From NCBI GenBank assembly GCA_038253885.1, contig JBBSGP010000048.1, forward strand, positions 1 through 18,932: DNA of 18,932 nt, in the 5' to 3' direction. The DNA is from JALZAQ01 sp038253885. GTDB lineage: Bacteria; Gemmatimonadota; Gemmatimonadetes; Gemmatimonadales; Gemmatimonadaceae. Under the pieces are notes generated by a model. It saw only the letters and a list, made by a program, of their open reading frames with translations. It made no database searches and was not told the origin of the DNA. This document shows positions 1 to 6,146 of this stretch, piece by piece. Positions within the stretch are counted from its first letter, which is position 1. Every line of letters starts with the position of its first letter. Made by a program: the position numbers and the translations under genes.

Positions 1-2063
1 AGTTTTTCCGACAGCGCCAGCCCGAGCTCGCGCTCGTCCACCAACCCCTGGTAGTTGCTCCTGACGCGGACGGCAGCGGTCACTCCACCGGTCCGGCTGT
101 ACCATGCCAGCGGCGACAGCGCCACGAGCTGACGCTCACGCTCGTACTGCTTGAGAAACGGCCAATCGAAGACATACCGGGTCGAGCCGGTGAGGACATC
201 GTTCCGGCGATCCCAATCCTCGGTGACGCGATCGGGATCGAGTCTGATCTCGAGGGGCCGCTCCGGAGTGCGCACTTCCACCTGGAGAACGCGCTCCGAT
301 GATGCGGGAACGCGCTGGACCGTCCATCCCCGGCTGGTGTGCACTCCCACCGGCACTGGATGCACGTAGGCGCCGAGCCGCAGGACACGCGCGCGCGTGA
401 TCCATTCTCCCGCACCCTCCGCCGGCGCCGTCCGCACGTCCGTCAACGCGTAGTCGATGAGTCCGGTGCGGTGAACCCATTCGTCGAAGAACCAACCCAG
501 CTTCTGTCCCGACGCATCCTCGGCGGCCTGGCGCATGGCCAGCTCATCGACGTGCTTGAGCTTCCATCGTTCGAAGTAGAGGTGCAGGAAGGCCGAGAAG
601 GCCGAATCGCCGATCGCGTCGCGAAGCGCCCCGTACATCTGCTGGGCGCGCGAGTAGATCATCAGGTTGTAGACAGCGAAGTCCCGAAAGTCCTGCGCGC
701 GCGTGCCGATCGGCTGGTCACGCCCGGTCAGATCGAGATTGTACAGATCGATCTGAAAGAGCTCCCACGCCGCGGGCAGGACGGCGTGCCGCCGGTAATC
801 GGTCCGAGGCGGCGGAGAAGCAGCGGATTCTCCGCCGGCTCGGTCCTGAGGCGTGCGCCGCTCCGCCCAGGCCGACTGGTAGGACGTGAGGCCTTCGTCC
901 ATCCACCCCGAGCGCCACTCGTTGTTCGCCAGCATTCCGTACGTGTAGATGTGCCCGAGCTCGTGATAGATGAGCCCCTGCCATGCCGACCCATTCATGA
1001 TCATCATCGGGAACTCGGTTCCGCCGCCATCGAGGCGATGGACGTTTGTCACCTGCGGATAGGCGTAGCGGCCATAGATGGACTCGAGCCATCGGAGCGC
1101 TGTCTCCGTGCGTTGCACCGCCGTGTCCGCGCCCCATTCCTTCTCGTCGCCGGGCCGGTACAGCACATGGACGGCGATCCGCCCATCGTAGAGCGCACCC
1201 TCGTACCGGTAATCGGGGGAGGCGGTCCACGCGAAGTGATGCACGTCGCGCGCAACAAAGCGCACGACCCGGAAGCCAGTGGGCGCCTCGATGGCGGGAG
1301 CCTCGTCGATGCCTTGATAGGCCGCCGGCTGCATGTTCACCGATCCGACCCCCCCTTGGCGCACCCTCCGCCATCCCGGATCCCCGCTCACCACCACGCC
1401 GGTCGCGCCCAGCACCTGGTCATCGCGGACGACAATGCTCACGTCGTACGTTCCAAACTCGCCGTAGAGCTCGCCAGCAGGAACGAGAGCGTTGGGTTGC
1501 CATCCTCCGCGATCGTACACCGCCACCTTCGGATACCACTGCGCGAAGTCGTAGTGCCGGCCCCGGCGTCCCTGCCGGCGTGGGAGCGTCGACGGGCGGG
1601 CGTCCCACTCGAAGTGAACGCGCACGGAATCGCCGGGCCGCAGCGGTCGCGTGAGCGCGAAGTGGGCGACGGTGCTGTCCGGCGCGCCGGGGTAGTCCAC
1701 CGCCGCGGACGCGCCGTCGACGGTCACCGGCGCGGTGAACCGCTCATAGGCGTAATCCGGGTCCCGCATTCGCTGGTAGCGCACGCGTCCTTCGCGTGCG
1801 TCGGCGCCGCTCCATCGCGACCCGGGCCGGAAGGCATTCAGGTATTGATGGACGTACATCTCGCGCAGGGTGTCGGGCGAGTGATTGACGTACACCAGAT
1901 CGCCGCGCGCATGGAGCGTCTGCGCAGCCTCATCGAGAGTCGCGACGATCCGGTAGTGGACGTGTTGCTGCCAATACCCCACCGTGTCGCCGGACGGCGG
2001 CGTGGTGGACGAGGGCAGCGGTGTGACCTGCTGGAGAGCCCCGAGGGCGACGAGAAAGAGCAT
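1..2063 (-). CDS. Secreted M1-family zinc metallopeptidase (partial, C-terminus beyond window)
   Basis: Zinc-dependent peptidase of the M1 (aminopeptidase N-like) family, probably exported. At least 687 codons are open and the gene runs off the left edge. The zinc site is HELGH (H367, H371) followed after 18 residues by E390 in GWMDEGL, the classical HEXXH-X18-E pattern. Just before it lies GGGTEFPMMIMN (346-357), the counterpart of the GAMEN-type substrate-binding segment. Downstream, a Tyr-rich stretch (YNLMIYSRAQQMYGAL) and a helical segment ending SGQKLGWFFDEW match the M1 C-terminal region. The ATG at 2063 is the only possible start, because the in-frame atpH stop lies 18 nt upstream. 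The N-terminus MLFLVALGALQQ is hydrophobic and looks like a short signal peptide, though without a charged n-region. It follows atpH so closely that co-transcription with the ATP synthase genes is likely. Family assignment is firm; the substrate is unknown. Confidence 0.9.
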   Translation of the reverse strand, partial: MLFLVALGALQQVTPLPSSTTPPSGDTVGYWQQHVHYRIVATLDEAAQTLHARGDLVYVNHSPDTLREMYVHQYLNAFRPGSRWSGADAREGRVRYQRMRDPDYAYERFTAPVTVDGASAAVDYPGAPDSTVAHFALTRPLRPGDSVRVHFEWDARPSTLPRRQGRRGRHYDFAQWYPKVAVYDRGGWQPNALVPAGELYGEFGTYDVSIVVRDDQVLGATGVVVSGDPGWRRVRQGGVGSVNMQPAAYQGIDEAPAIEAPTGFRVVRFVARDVHHFAWTASPDYRYEGALYDGRIAVHVLYRPGDEKEWGADTAVQRTETALRWLESIYGRYAYPQVTNVHRLDGGGTEFPMMIMNGSAWQGLIYHELGHIYTYGMLANNEWRSGWMDEGLTSYQSAWAERRTPQDRAGGESAASPPPRTDYRRHAVLPAAWELFQIDLYNLDLTGRDQPIGTRAQDFRDFAVYNLMIYSRAQQMYGALRDAIGDSAFSAFLHLYFERWKLKHVDELAMRQAAEDASGQKLGWFFDEWVHRTGLIDYALTDVRTAPAEGAGEWITRARVLRLGAYVHPVPVGVHTSRGWTVQRVPASSERVLQVEVRTPERPLEIRLDPDRVTEDWDRRNDVLTGSTRYVFDWPFLKQYERERQLVALSPLAWYSRTGGVTAAVRVRSNYQGLVDERELGLALSEK

Positions 2064-2081
2064 CGCGGTGCGGCCGGCCCG

Positions 2082-2633
2082 TCAGCGCGCGGCGGCTCCC
2101 AGAAGCATCTGCCGCCGCAGCATCTGCAGCTTCCGCCGCACCGAGCCATCGCGAACGGTGTCTCCGACGCGGATGATGGCGCCGCCGATGATATTCGCGT
2201 TCACGGCGAAATGCGCGACGACCTCCTTTCCGAGCACCTCGGCCAGGCGACGCTCGACGTGACGGCGTGTCTCCGCATCGGGCTCGCGCGCGAGGACGAC
2301 GGAGGCGTGCACGCGACCCTCGATCTCGTCCATCAGTGCGCGGTATTGCTCGGCGATCTGGGGAATGAGCGCCTGCCGGCGATGCGAGATGACGGCTTGA
2401 AGAAAGCGCACGAGAACCGTCGGTAGCCGGTCCTGGAAAGCCTTGGCCAGGATCTCGTTCTTCCGGCTCGCCGTCACGCGCGGCGCCTGCAGGAAGCGCA
2501 GCAGGCGGTCGTCATTCTGGATCGCGTCCGCCACCTGGGTGATCATCGCGCCCCACCCAGTGATATCGCCGCCGCGTCGGGCGAGCTCCACCAGCGTCTC
2601 GGCGTAGTTGCGGGCGATCGTCGGCTCGCGCAT
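2082..2633 (-). CDS. atpH: ATP synthase F1 subunit delta (OSCP)
   Basis: Delta subunit of F-type ATP synthase, the peripheral-stalk element that ties the alpha/beta crown to the b subunits. The protein is 183 residues, the normal size. The N-terminal helical domain (about 1-105) begins MREPTIARNYAETLVELA, the typical opening. The C-terminal domain carries the most diagnostic motif, IIGGAIIRVGDTVRDGSV (about 148-165), followed by a basic helix RRKLQML. The start codon overlaps the atpF stop by one base (TGATG), so translation is probably coupled. It is the last ATP synthase gene in this cluster. The next gene downstream is a metallopeptidase, not atpA, so the F1 catalytic genes must lie elsewhere. 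Confidence 0.97.
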   Translation of the reverse strand: MREPTIARNYAETLVELARRGGDITGWGAMITQVADAIQNDDRLLRFLQAPRVTASRKNEILAKAFQDRLPTVLVRFLQAVISHRRQALIPQIAEQYRALMDEIEGRVHASVVLAREPDAETRRHVERRLAEVLGKEVVAHFAVNANIIGGAIIRVGDTVRDGSVRRKLQMLRRQMLLGAAAR

Positions 2634-3223
2634 CAGCGTTTCGCCGGGGTGGTGCTGACAGTCGCGAGGAACTGTTCCACGAGCTCGCGGTTCGTGGCAT
2701 CGTCGAGATTCCGCTCGAGGATCTTGCTCGCCCCTTTGACGGCGAGATCCACCGCCTGGCGCCGCAGCTCCTCGATGGCCTTGTCGCGCTCGGCGCCGAT
2801 CTCGCGCCGCGCGCGCTCGAGGATGTCCTGCTGCTCCTTGTGCGCCTGCTCGATGAGCCCGGTACGAACGTTCTCACCCGCCTGCCGCCCTTCGGCGATG
2901 TAACGCTGCGCCTCCCCCCGCATCGCCTCCAGCTTCTTCTGCTGCTCCTCGAGTAATTTTGCGGCCTCATCCCGATCCCGGTTGGCGGCATCAATGGCTT
3001 CCTGCAGCGCCCGCTCCCGCGCCTCCACAGCGCCGAGGAGCTTGGGAAAGGCGAACTTGCCGAGCACGATCATCAGGAGCCCGAAGATCACGAGCGTCCA
3101 GAACATCAGCCCGGTGTTCACCTCGAGCGGATTGGGACGGGATGCCTGCTCCTGAGCGGCCAGAACGGCGGGAGCCGCCGCGGCAAAGGACAGGACGGAG
3201 AGAGGGAGGAGCCTGAGACGCAT
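2633..3223 (-). CDS. atpF: ATP synthase F0 subunit b
   Basis: Peripheral-stalk b subunit of the membrane F0 sector, 196 residues. After an extra N-terminal stretch (MRLRLLPLSVLSFAAAAPAV, about 1-22) that looks like a cleavable signal peptide comes the canonical b start, NPLEVNTGLMFWTLVIFG (about 31-48). The membrane helix runs to about residue 60. A long charged coiled coil rich in Glu, Arg, Lys and Gln follows, to about residue 180. Most b subunits of about 160 residues lack the leading extension. The gene is separated from atpE by 64 nt and overlaps atpH by one base. No strong ribosome binding site is visible. Identity is certain; whether the N-terminal segment is removed is not known. Confidence 0.96.
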   Translation of the reverse strand: MRLRLLPLSVLSFAAAAPAVLAAQEQASRPNPLEVNTGLMFWTLVIFGLLMIVLGKFAFPKLLGAVEARERALQEAIDAANRDRDEAAKLLEEQQKKLEAMRGEAQRYIAEGRQAGENVRTGLIEQAHKEQQDILERARREIGAERDKAIEELRRQAVDLAVKGASKILERNLDDATNRELVEQFLATVSTTPAKR

Positions 3224-3287
3224 GTGTAAGCTCGATCGAAGAAGGAGTGGTCCGGCGGACGACCCGGGTCGCCGCGCCGGCTCCGTG

Positions 3288-3563
3288 CTAGAACTTGAGC
3301 AGGATCAGCAGGGTGACGACGACGCCGAAGAGCGCGACGCCTTCAATCAGCGCGGCAAGAACGATCGAGTTGCCGCGGATGTCGGCGGACGCCGCCGGTT
3401 GGCGCGCGATCGCCTCGGCGGCCTGACCACCGATGCGCCCGATGCCGATGCCCGCGCCGATCGCGGCGAGGCCCGCCCCGATGCCGGCGCCCATCATCGC
3501 CCACGCGCCGGTGTAGTCGCGCGTGAAGCCGCCCGCGGCCTGAAGTAGCGAAAGAATTGCCAT
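3288..3563 (-). CDS. atpE: ATP synthase F0 subunit c (proton-type)
   Basis: Proteolipid c subunit that forms the rotor ring, 91 residues from the chosen ATG. Two glycine-rich transmembrane helices flank the polar loop ARQP. Helix 1 has the GAGIGAGLAAIGAGIGIG pattern. Helix 2 holds the ion-binding Glu in AALIEGVALFG (E74 from this start). The Na+-binding signature (Gln in helix 1 and Ser/Thr after the Glu) is absent: the Gln position is Ile and the residues after Glu are Gly-Val. This indicates H+ coupling. An upstream in-frame ATG at 3575 would add four residues. The ATG at 3563 was chosen because GGAG lies six bases before it and the upstream ATG has no such site. A structured 190-nt spacer precedes the gene. 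Confidence 0.96.
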   Translation of the reverse strand: MAILSLLQAAGGFTRDYTGAWAMMGAGIGAGLAAIGAGIGIGRIGGQAAEAIARQPAASADIRGNSIVLAALIEGVALFGVVVTLLILLKF

Positions 3564-3609
3564 GTGGTTCTCCATCCGTAAAGCGTGTTGGTCGCTGCCC
3601 CGCGCCGAT

Positions 3610-3628
3610 CCGGCGTCAACAACGCCGG
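3610..3628 (-). repeat. Inverted repeat 1 in atpB-atpE spacer
   Basis: Perfect 7-bp stem (CCGGCGT / ACGCCGG) around a 5-nt loop. It would fold in the minus-strand mRNA upstream of atpE. It is the member of the trio closest to atpE, about 47 nt from the chosen start codon. Its role is inferred only. Confidence 0.6.
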
Positions 3629-3647
3629 GAGAGCGCCGCTCGTCATC

Positions 3648-3661
3648 GAGGCCCGGGCCTC
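3648..3661. repeat. Inverted repeat 2: 14-bp perfect palindrome in atpB-atpE spacer
   Basis: GAGGCCCGGGCCTC reads the same on both strands. With no loop, it could be a protein-binding site or part of a larger RNA fold with its neighbours. No function can be assigned from sequence. Confidence 0.55.
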
Positions 3662-3671
3662 AACGAGCATC

Positions 3672-3689
3672 CCCGGTCGCTCGACCGGG
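3672..3689 (-). repeat. Inverted repeat 3 in atpB-atpE spacer
   Basis: CCCGGTCG and CGACCGGG are perfect 8-bp arms separated by two bases, making a strong RNA hairpin about 65 nt after the atpB stop on the minus strand. No T-run follows it, so it is not a typical intrinsic terminator. An mRNA-stability or processing element is more likely. Confidence 0.6.
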
Positions 3690-3753
3690 TACTTGGACGC
3701 GGCGTGGAGCGCTTGCCGCGGCCATTGACTGCCATGTCGTCTTTCTCGCCCAT

Positions 3754-4731
3754 CTAGTGATGCGCCGTCCGGATCTGGCCGATGAAGGACGCGGACAGCA
3801 GCGTAAACACATATGCCTGCAGAAACGCGACAAATAGCTCGAGCATCGAGATCGCAACCGCCATCACCACGGGCGCGAGCCCGATCAGCCAGCCGAACGC
3901 GAATACCATGCTGATGAGGGCGAGGACCATCACGTGACCGGCCGTCATGTTGGCGAACAGCCGGATCGCTAGCGCGAACGGCTTGGTGAACTTTCCGATG
4001 AATTCCACGGGCGTCATGATGGACGTCATCAGAATCTTACCGTAGATCGGCATGTCGTCGGGCCAGTAGACGATCGTCTTGACGTAGCCCCAGCCAAGCG
4101 CCCGCATCCCCGCCAGCTCGATGACGATGAAGGAGAGCACCGCCAGCGTGGCTGTGACGGCGACGTTGCCGGTGGCTGTCGATCCGAACGGGAGAAGCCC
4201 GAGCAAATTGGCGAAGAGGATGAAGAAGAAGAGCGACAACAGGAAAGGATGATACGCCTCCCCGTGCGGGCCCACACCCGGCACGATGACCTCGTTGCGG
4301 ATGTAGAGCACCATCGCCTCGATCATGCCCGAGAAGCCACGGGGTGCGCGGCCCCGCTGTTGCCGCCGGCTCTGGCTGCGCGCTCCCATGAGCAGCGCCA
4401 CGCAGCAGATCAGGGCCGAGATGATCATCATCACGACGTGCTTGGTGGGAGACAGATCCACCGTCATGCCGCCGAGGTGTACGGGCTTCCAGCGGGGAAG
4501 CTCTTTCTCGCAGATGGGATGGCCGCAGAAGAACGGATACTCGATCTGGTGAGAGTCCGTGATGTGCGGCATGATGATGTCGACGTTCTTCGAGCTCTCG
4601 GTCATCGCGTGGTCGCCATGCTCCCCCGCCGGCGTCTGGACGACAGCGCGCGTGGGCCGAGGCGCCGCCGGCTGCGCGGTGGCGGTGTGAGCGAGCAGCG
4701 ACAGCGAGAGCAGGACCGAAGCGAGTTTCAT
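3754..4731 (-). CDS. atpB: ATP synthase F0 subunit a, with N-terminal extension
   Basis: Subunit a forms the proton half-channels against the c ring. The protein is 325 residues from the ATG at 4731. The essential Arg is R257 in LAIRLFANMTAGH. Further conserved signatures are FFILFANLLGLLPF and the C-terminal LQAYVFTLL. About 95 residues precede the first canonical membrane helix. They begin with a signal-peptide-like stretch (MKLASVLLSLSLLAHTATAQ) and contain a region with two Cys (FFCGHPICEKE), probably periplasmic. Long N-terminal extensions of subunit a are known from Bacteroidetes/Chlorobi-type enzymes. The start overlaps the preceding gene's stop as ATGA. Reading further upstream in the same frame gives only out-of-frame translation of that preceding gene, so the longer version is rejected. 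Confidence 0.96.
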   Translation of the reverse strand: MKLASVLLSLSLLAHTATAQPAAPRPTRAVVQTPAGEHGDHAMTESSKNVDIIMPHITDSHQIEYPFFCGHPICEKELPRWKPVHLGGMTVDLSPTKHVVMMIISALICCVALLMGARSQSRRQQRGRAPRGFSGMIEAMVLYIRNEVIVPGVGPHGEAYHPFLLSLFFFILFANLLGLLPFGSTATGNVAVTATLAVLSFIVIELAGMRALGWGYVKTIVYWPDDMPIYGKILMTSIMTPVEFIGKFTKPFALAIRLFANMTAGHVMVLALISMVFAFGWLIGLAPVVMAVAISMLELFVAFLQAYVFTLLSASFIGQIRTAHH

Positions 4732-5075
4732 GTCGTGAGGAGCAAGGATTCCACGAGGGTACACAGAAACAGGAACACCGCCAGACTGATCAGCGCGGCC
4801 GTGGCCGGCAAGCCGTGCGCCTTCACGATCGCGAGCGCGTACACCGCCAGCGTGGCCATGCGGATCAGGGCCCCGATCCCGCGTCCCGCGAAGACGTTGA
4901 ACTTCGCGGAGAGCTGCAGGATCGCCCAGCTCAGGAGCTGGACGCCGTACGCCACTGCGGCACTCACCCAGATCGCCCGTCGCTCCGGCGGCGAGCGGAA
5001 TATCAGACCGAGCAGCCATCCCGACAGTAACACGGTGCCGAGCGCGCTCACCGCGTAGATCGCGAACCGCTTCAC
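4728..5075 (-). CDS. Four-helix membrane protein in the AtpI position of the atp operon
   Basis: Small hydrophobic protein of 115 residues with four predicted membrane helices (about 5-26, 33-55, 64-86, 90-112) and short charged connections. It lies between atpZ and atpB, where atpI (F0 assembly / c-ring chaperone, PF03899-like) normally sits. Size and topology fit that family, but no diagnostic motif is obvious, so the name is by position. The start is GTG at 5075, overlapping the atpZ stop as GTGA. The gene ends in an ATGA overlap with atpB, so all three are probably translationally coupled. It likely helps assemble the c ring or handles Mg2+, as proposed for the AtpI/AtpZ pair; this is inference. 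Confidence 0.75.
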   Translation of the reverse strand: MKRFAIYAVSALGTVLLSGWLLGLIFRSPPERRAIWVSAAVAYGVQLLSWAILQLSAKFNVFAGRGIGALIRMATLAVYALAIVKAHGLPATAALISLAVFLFLCTLVESLLLTT

Positions 5076-5371
5076 ACGCCTTTCGTCGGCCCGCTTGGCG
5101 GCTGGGACATCAGGCGGCGGTACATGCTGTAGAAGCCGGCCGACGCGCCGAGGAAGGTTCCGACGATGAGCAGCCACGGCGACGTACCGAGCTTCTGGTC
5201 CAGCCACTTGCCGACAAAAAGGAAGAGGAGGATCGCCAGGACGAACTGGATGCCCAACCCCGCGAACGCTCCCGGCGAGAAGGCTCCCCCACCTGCTGGG
5301 GGACTCCGATCGTCCTTGGCCGGCCCCGAGCGGGGAGACGGCGACTCGCGGTGCTCTGGGAGTCTGGTCAT
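5072..5371 (-). CDS. atpZ: AtpZ/AtpI-family F0F1 ATPase accessory subunit
   Basis: First gene of the atp cluster, 99 residues. A proline- and charge-rich cytoplasmic N-terminus (1-33) is followed by two membrane helices (about 38-55 and 66-83). The family signature lies between and within them: GKWLDQKLGTSPWLLIVGTF continuing into an AGFYSMYR end. This is the PF09527 type (ATPase gene 1, AtpZ), whose members accompany AtpI and are proposed to act in Mg2+/Ca2+ supply or enzyme assembly. The ATG at 5371 was chosen. It has no Shine-Dalgarno sequence, and a promoter-like -10 lies only 10 nt upstream, so the mRNA may be leaderless or nearly so. An in-frame TTG at 5410 would extend it through the promoter and is less likely. 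Confidence 0.85.
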   Translation of the reverse strand: MTRLPEHRESPSPRSGPAKDDRSPPAGGGAFSPGAFAGLGIQFVLAILLFLFVGKWLDQKLGTSPWLLIVGTFLGASAGFYSMYRRLMSQPPSGPTKGV

Positions 5372-5381
5372 CCGGAGGAAA

Positions 5382-5410
5382 AATCTAGGAGCTTGTGAAA
5401 TTTTTCGCAA
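5382..5410 (-). promoter_or_regulatory. Candidate atp operon promoter
   Basis: On the minus strand TTGCGA (5410-5405), a 17-nt spacer and TAGATT (5387-5382) form a sigma70-like pair. The -10 ends 10 nt before the atpZ ATG, leaving a 5' leader of only a few bases. This fits the absence of a Shine-Dalgarno sequence there. The hexamers were matched by eye only. Confidence 0.4.
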
Positions 5411-5412
5411 GC

Positions 5413-5427
5413 ACCGTTCGGAACGGT
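5413..5427. promoter_or_regulatory. 15-bp palindrome, candidate operator of the atp/BsuPI divergent region
   Basis: ACCGTTC-G-GAACGGT is a perfect inverted repeat (7-bp arms, 1-nt centre). It abuts the candidate atp -35 box and lies in the only AT-rich stretch between the divergent genes. It is a good size for a dimeric repressor or activator site. No regulator can be named. Confidence 0.45.
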
Positions 5428-5502
5428 TGACACAGCGTCCGACCAGCCCGGTTGAGTGCCAACAAGTGAAAGAGCCGCTGTAAGTTACGAGTTACATTAT
5501 GC

Positions 5503-5531
5503 TTGACGCGTCGTCCTTCTTTCGGTAGCTT
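5503..5531 (+). promoter_or_regulatory. Candidate promoter of the BsuPI lipoprotein gene
   Basis: TTGACG, 17 nt, TAGCTT on the plus strand, placing the start of transcription about 60 nt before the GTG at 5598. Its -10 shares the TAGxxT form with the atpZ promoter candidate. Matched by eye. Confidence 0.35.
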
Positions 5532-5597
5532 CAGACGCCGAGTGCACGCCAGCGCGCGACGCCCGACCCTCACCCTTCGCTCGGTCTCTCACTCCCA

Positions 5598-6125
5598 GTG
5601 AATTCCCGCGCCGCACTTTCTCTCCTGTTTTCGACGGCGGCGGGCCTGTTGGCTTGCCGGCCGCACGACAAAGTCGGGCCGGCTATGAGTGCATCGATGG
5701 CCTCGCCCGCGTTGCAGAGGATCGCGGCCAAACCCAAGCTCGGGACAAAAGTGCGTCCACGGCCGAGGCCTGCCCCCGATGTCCACCTCGTCACCACTCT
5801 CCACGCGAAGGCGACAAAGGGGGGAGTGACGCTGACGCTGACCGTCGCGAATACAGGGCGCAGTCACGTCGAGCTGAATTTCCCGAGCGGTCAGACCCAC
5901 GATGTCGCGGTGGCCGACTCCGCGGGCCGAGAGGTCTGGCGTTGGAGCACCTCGCGGATGTTCACCCAGGGCATCCAGAACCGGCTGATCGATGCCGGCG
6001 CGACGCTCACTTTTGTCGAGCGATGGGAGCCCGCCGACCAGCCGCACGGCCGCTACACGGCGGTCGGAGTGGTGCAGAGCTCCAACCACCGGACCGAAGC
6101 CCGGACGGAATTCGTTCTGCCCTGA
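5598..6125 (+). CDS. BsuPI-domain lipoprotein
   Basis: Exported lipoprotein of 175 residues with a BsuPI-type domain (PF12690, named after an intracellular proteinase inhibitor of Bacillus subtilis). Residues 1-20 form a lipoprotein signal: one Arg, a hydrophobic core and lipobox LLAC with Cys20 as the lipidated residue. A Pro/Arg-rich linker (about 45-60) precedes the domain (about 75-175). The domain has the recognisable blocks VELNFPSGQTHDVAVAD, REVWRWS and FVERWEP. The start is GTG at 5598, with no visible Shine-Dalgarno. The same domain recurs at the C-terminus of the 10223-11563 protein. Members of this fold are immunoglobulin-like. Whether this one inhibits a protease is unknown; the M1 peptidase across the divergent region is a possible target only by proximity. 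Confidence 0.8.
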   Translation: MNSRAALSLLFSTAAGLLACRPHDKVGPAMSASMASPALQRIAAKPKLGTKVRPRPRPAPDVHLVTTLHAKATKGGVTLTLTVANTGRSHVELNFPSGQTHDVAVADSAGREVWRWSTSRMFTQGIQNRLIDAGATLTFVERWEPADQPHGRYTAVGVVQSSNHRTEARTEFVLP

Positions 6126-6146
6126 CAGCGGGAGATAACGCGGCCG

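Noticed and set aside
339..2426. A 695-codon plus-strand open frame antisense to the peptidase and atpH genes
   Set aside because: Its translation has no recognisable domain and is a GC-driven shadow. The minus strand shows the HEXXH-X18-E peptidase and a full delta subunit.
4732..5019. A 96-residue N-terminal extension of AtpB
   Set aside because: It is the out-of-frame reading of the 4-TM gene. The ATG at 4731 starts a signal-peptide-like sequence with an ATGA overlap.
5427..5432. A perfect TTGACA on the plus strand as a -35 box
   Set aside because: No acceptable -10 hexamer lies 16-18 nt downstream. It overlaps the 15-bp palindrome and is better explained by that.
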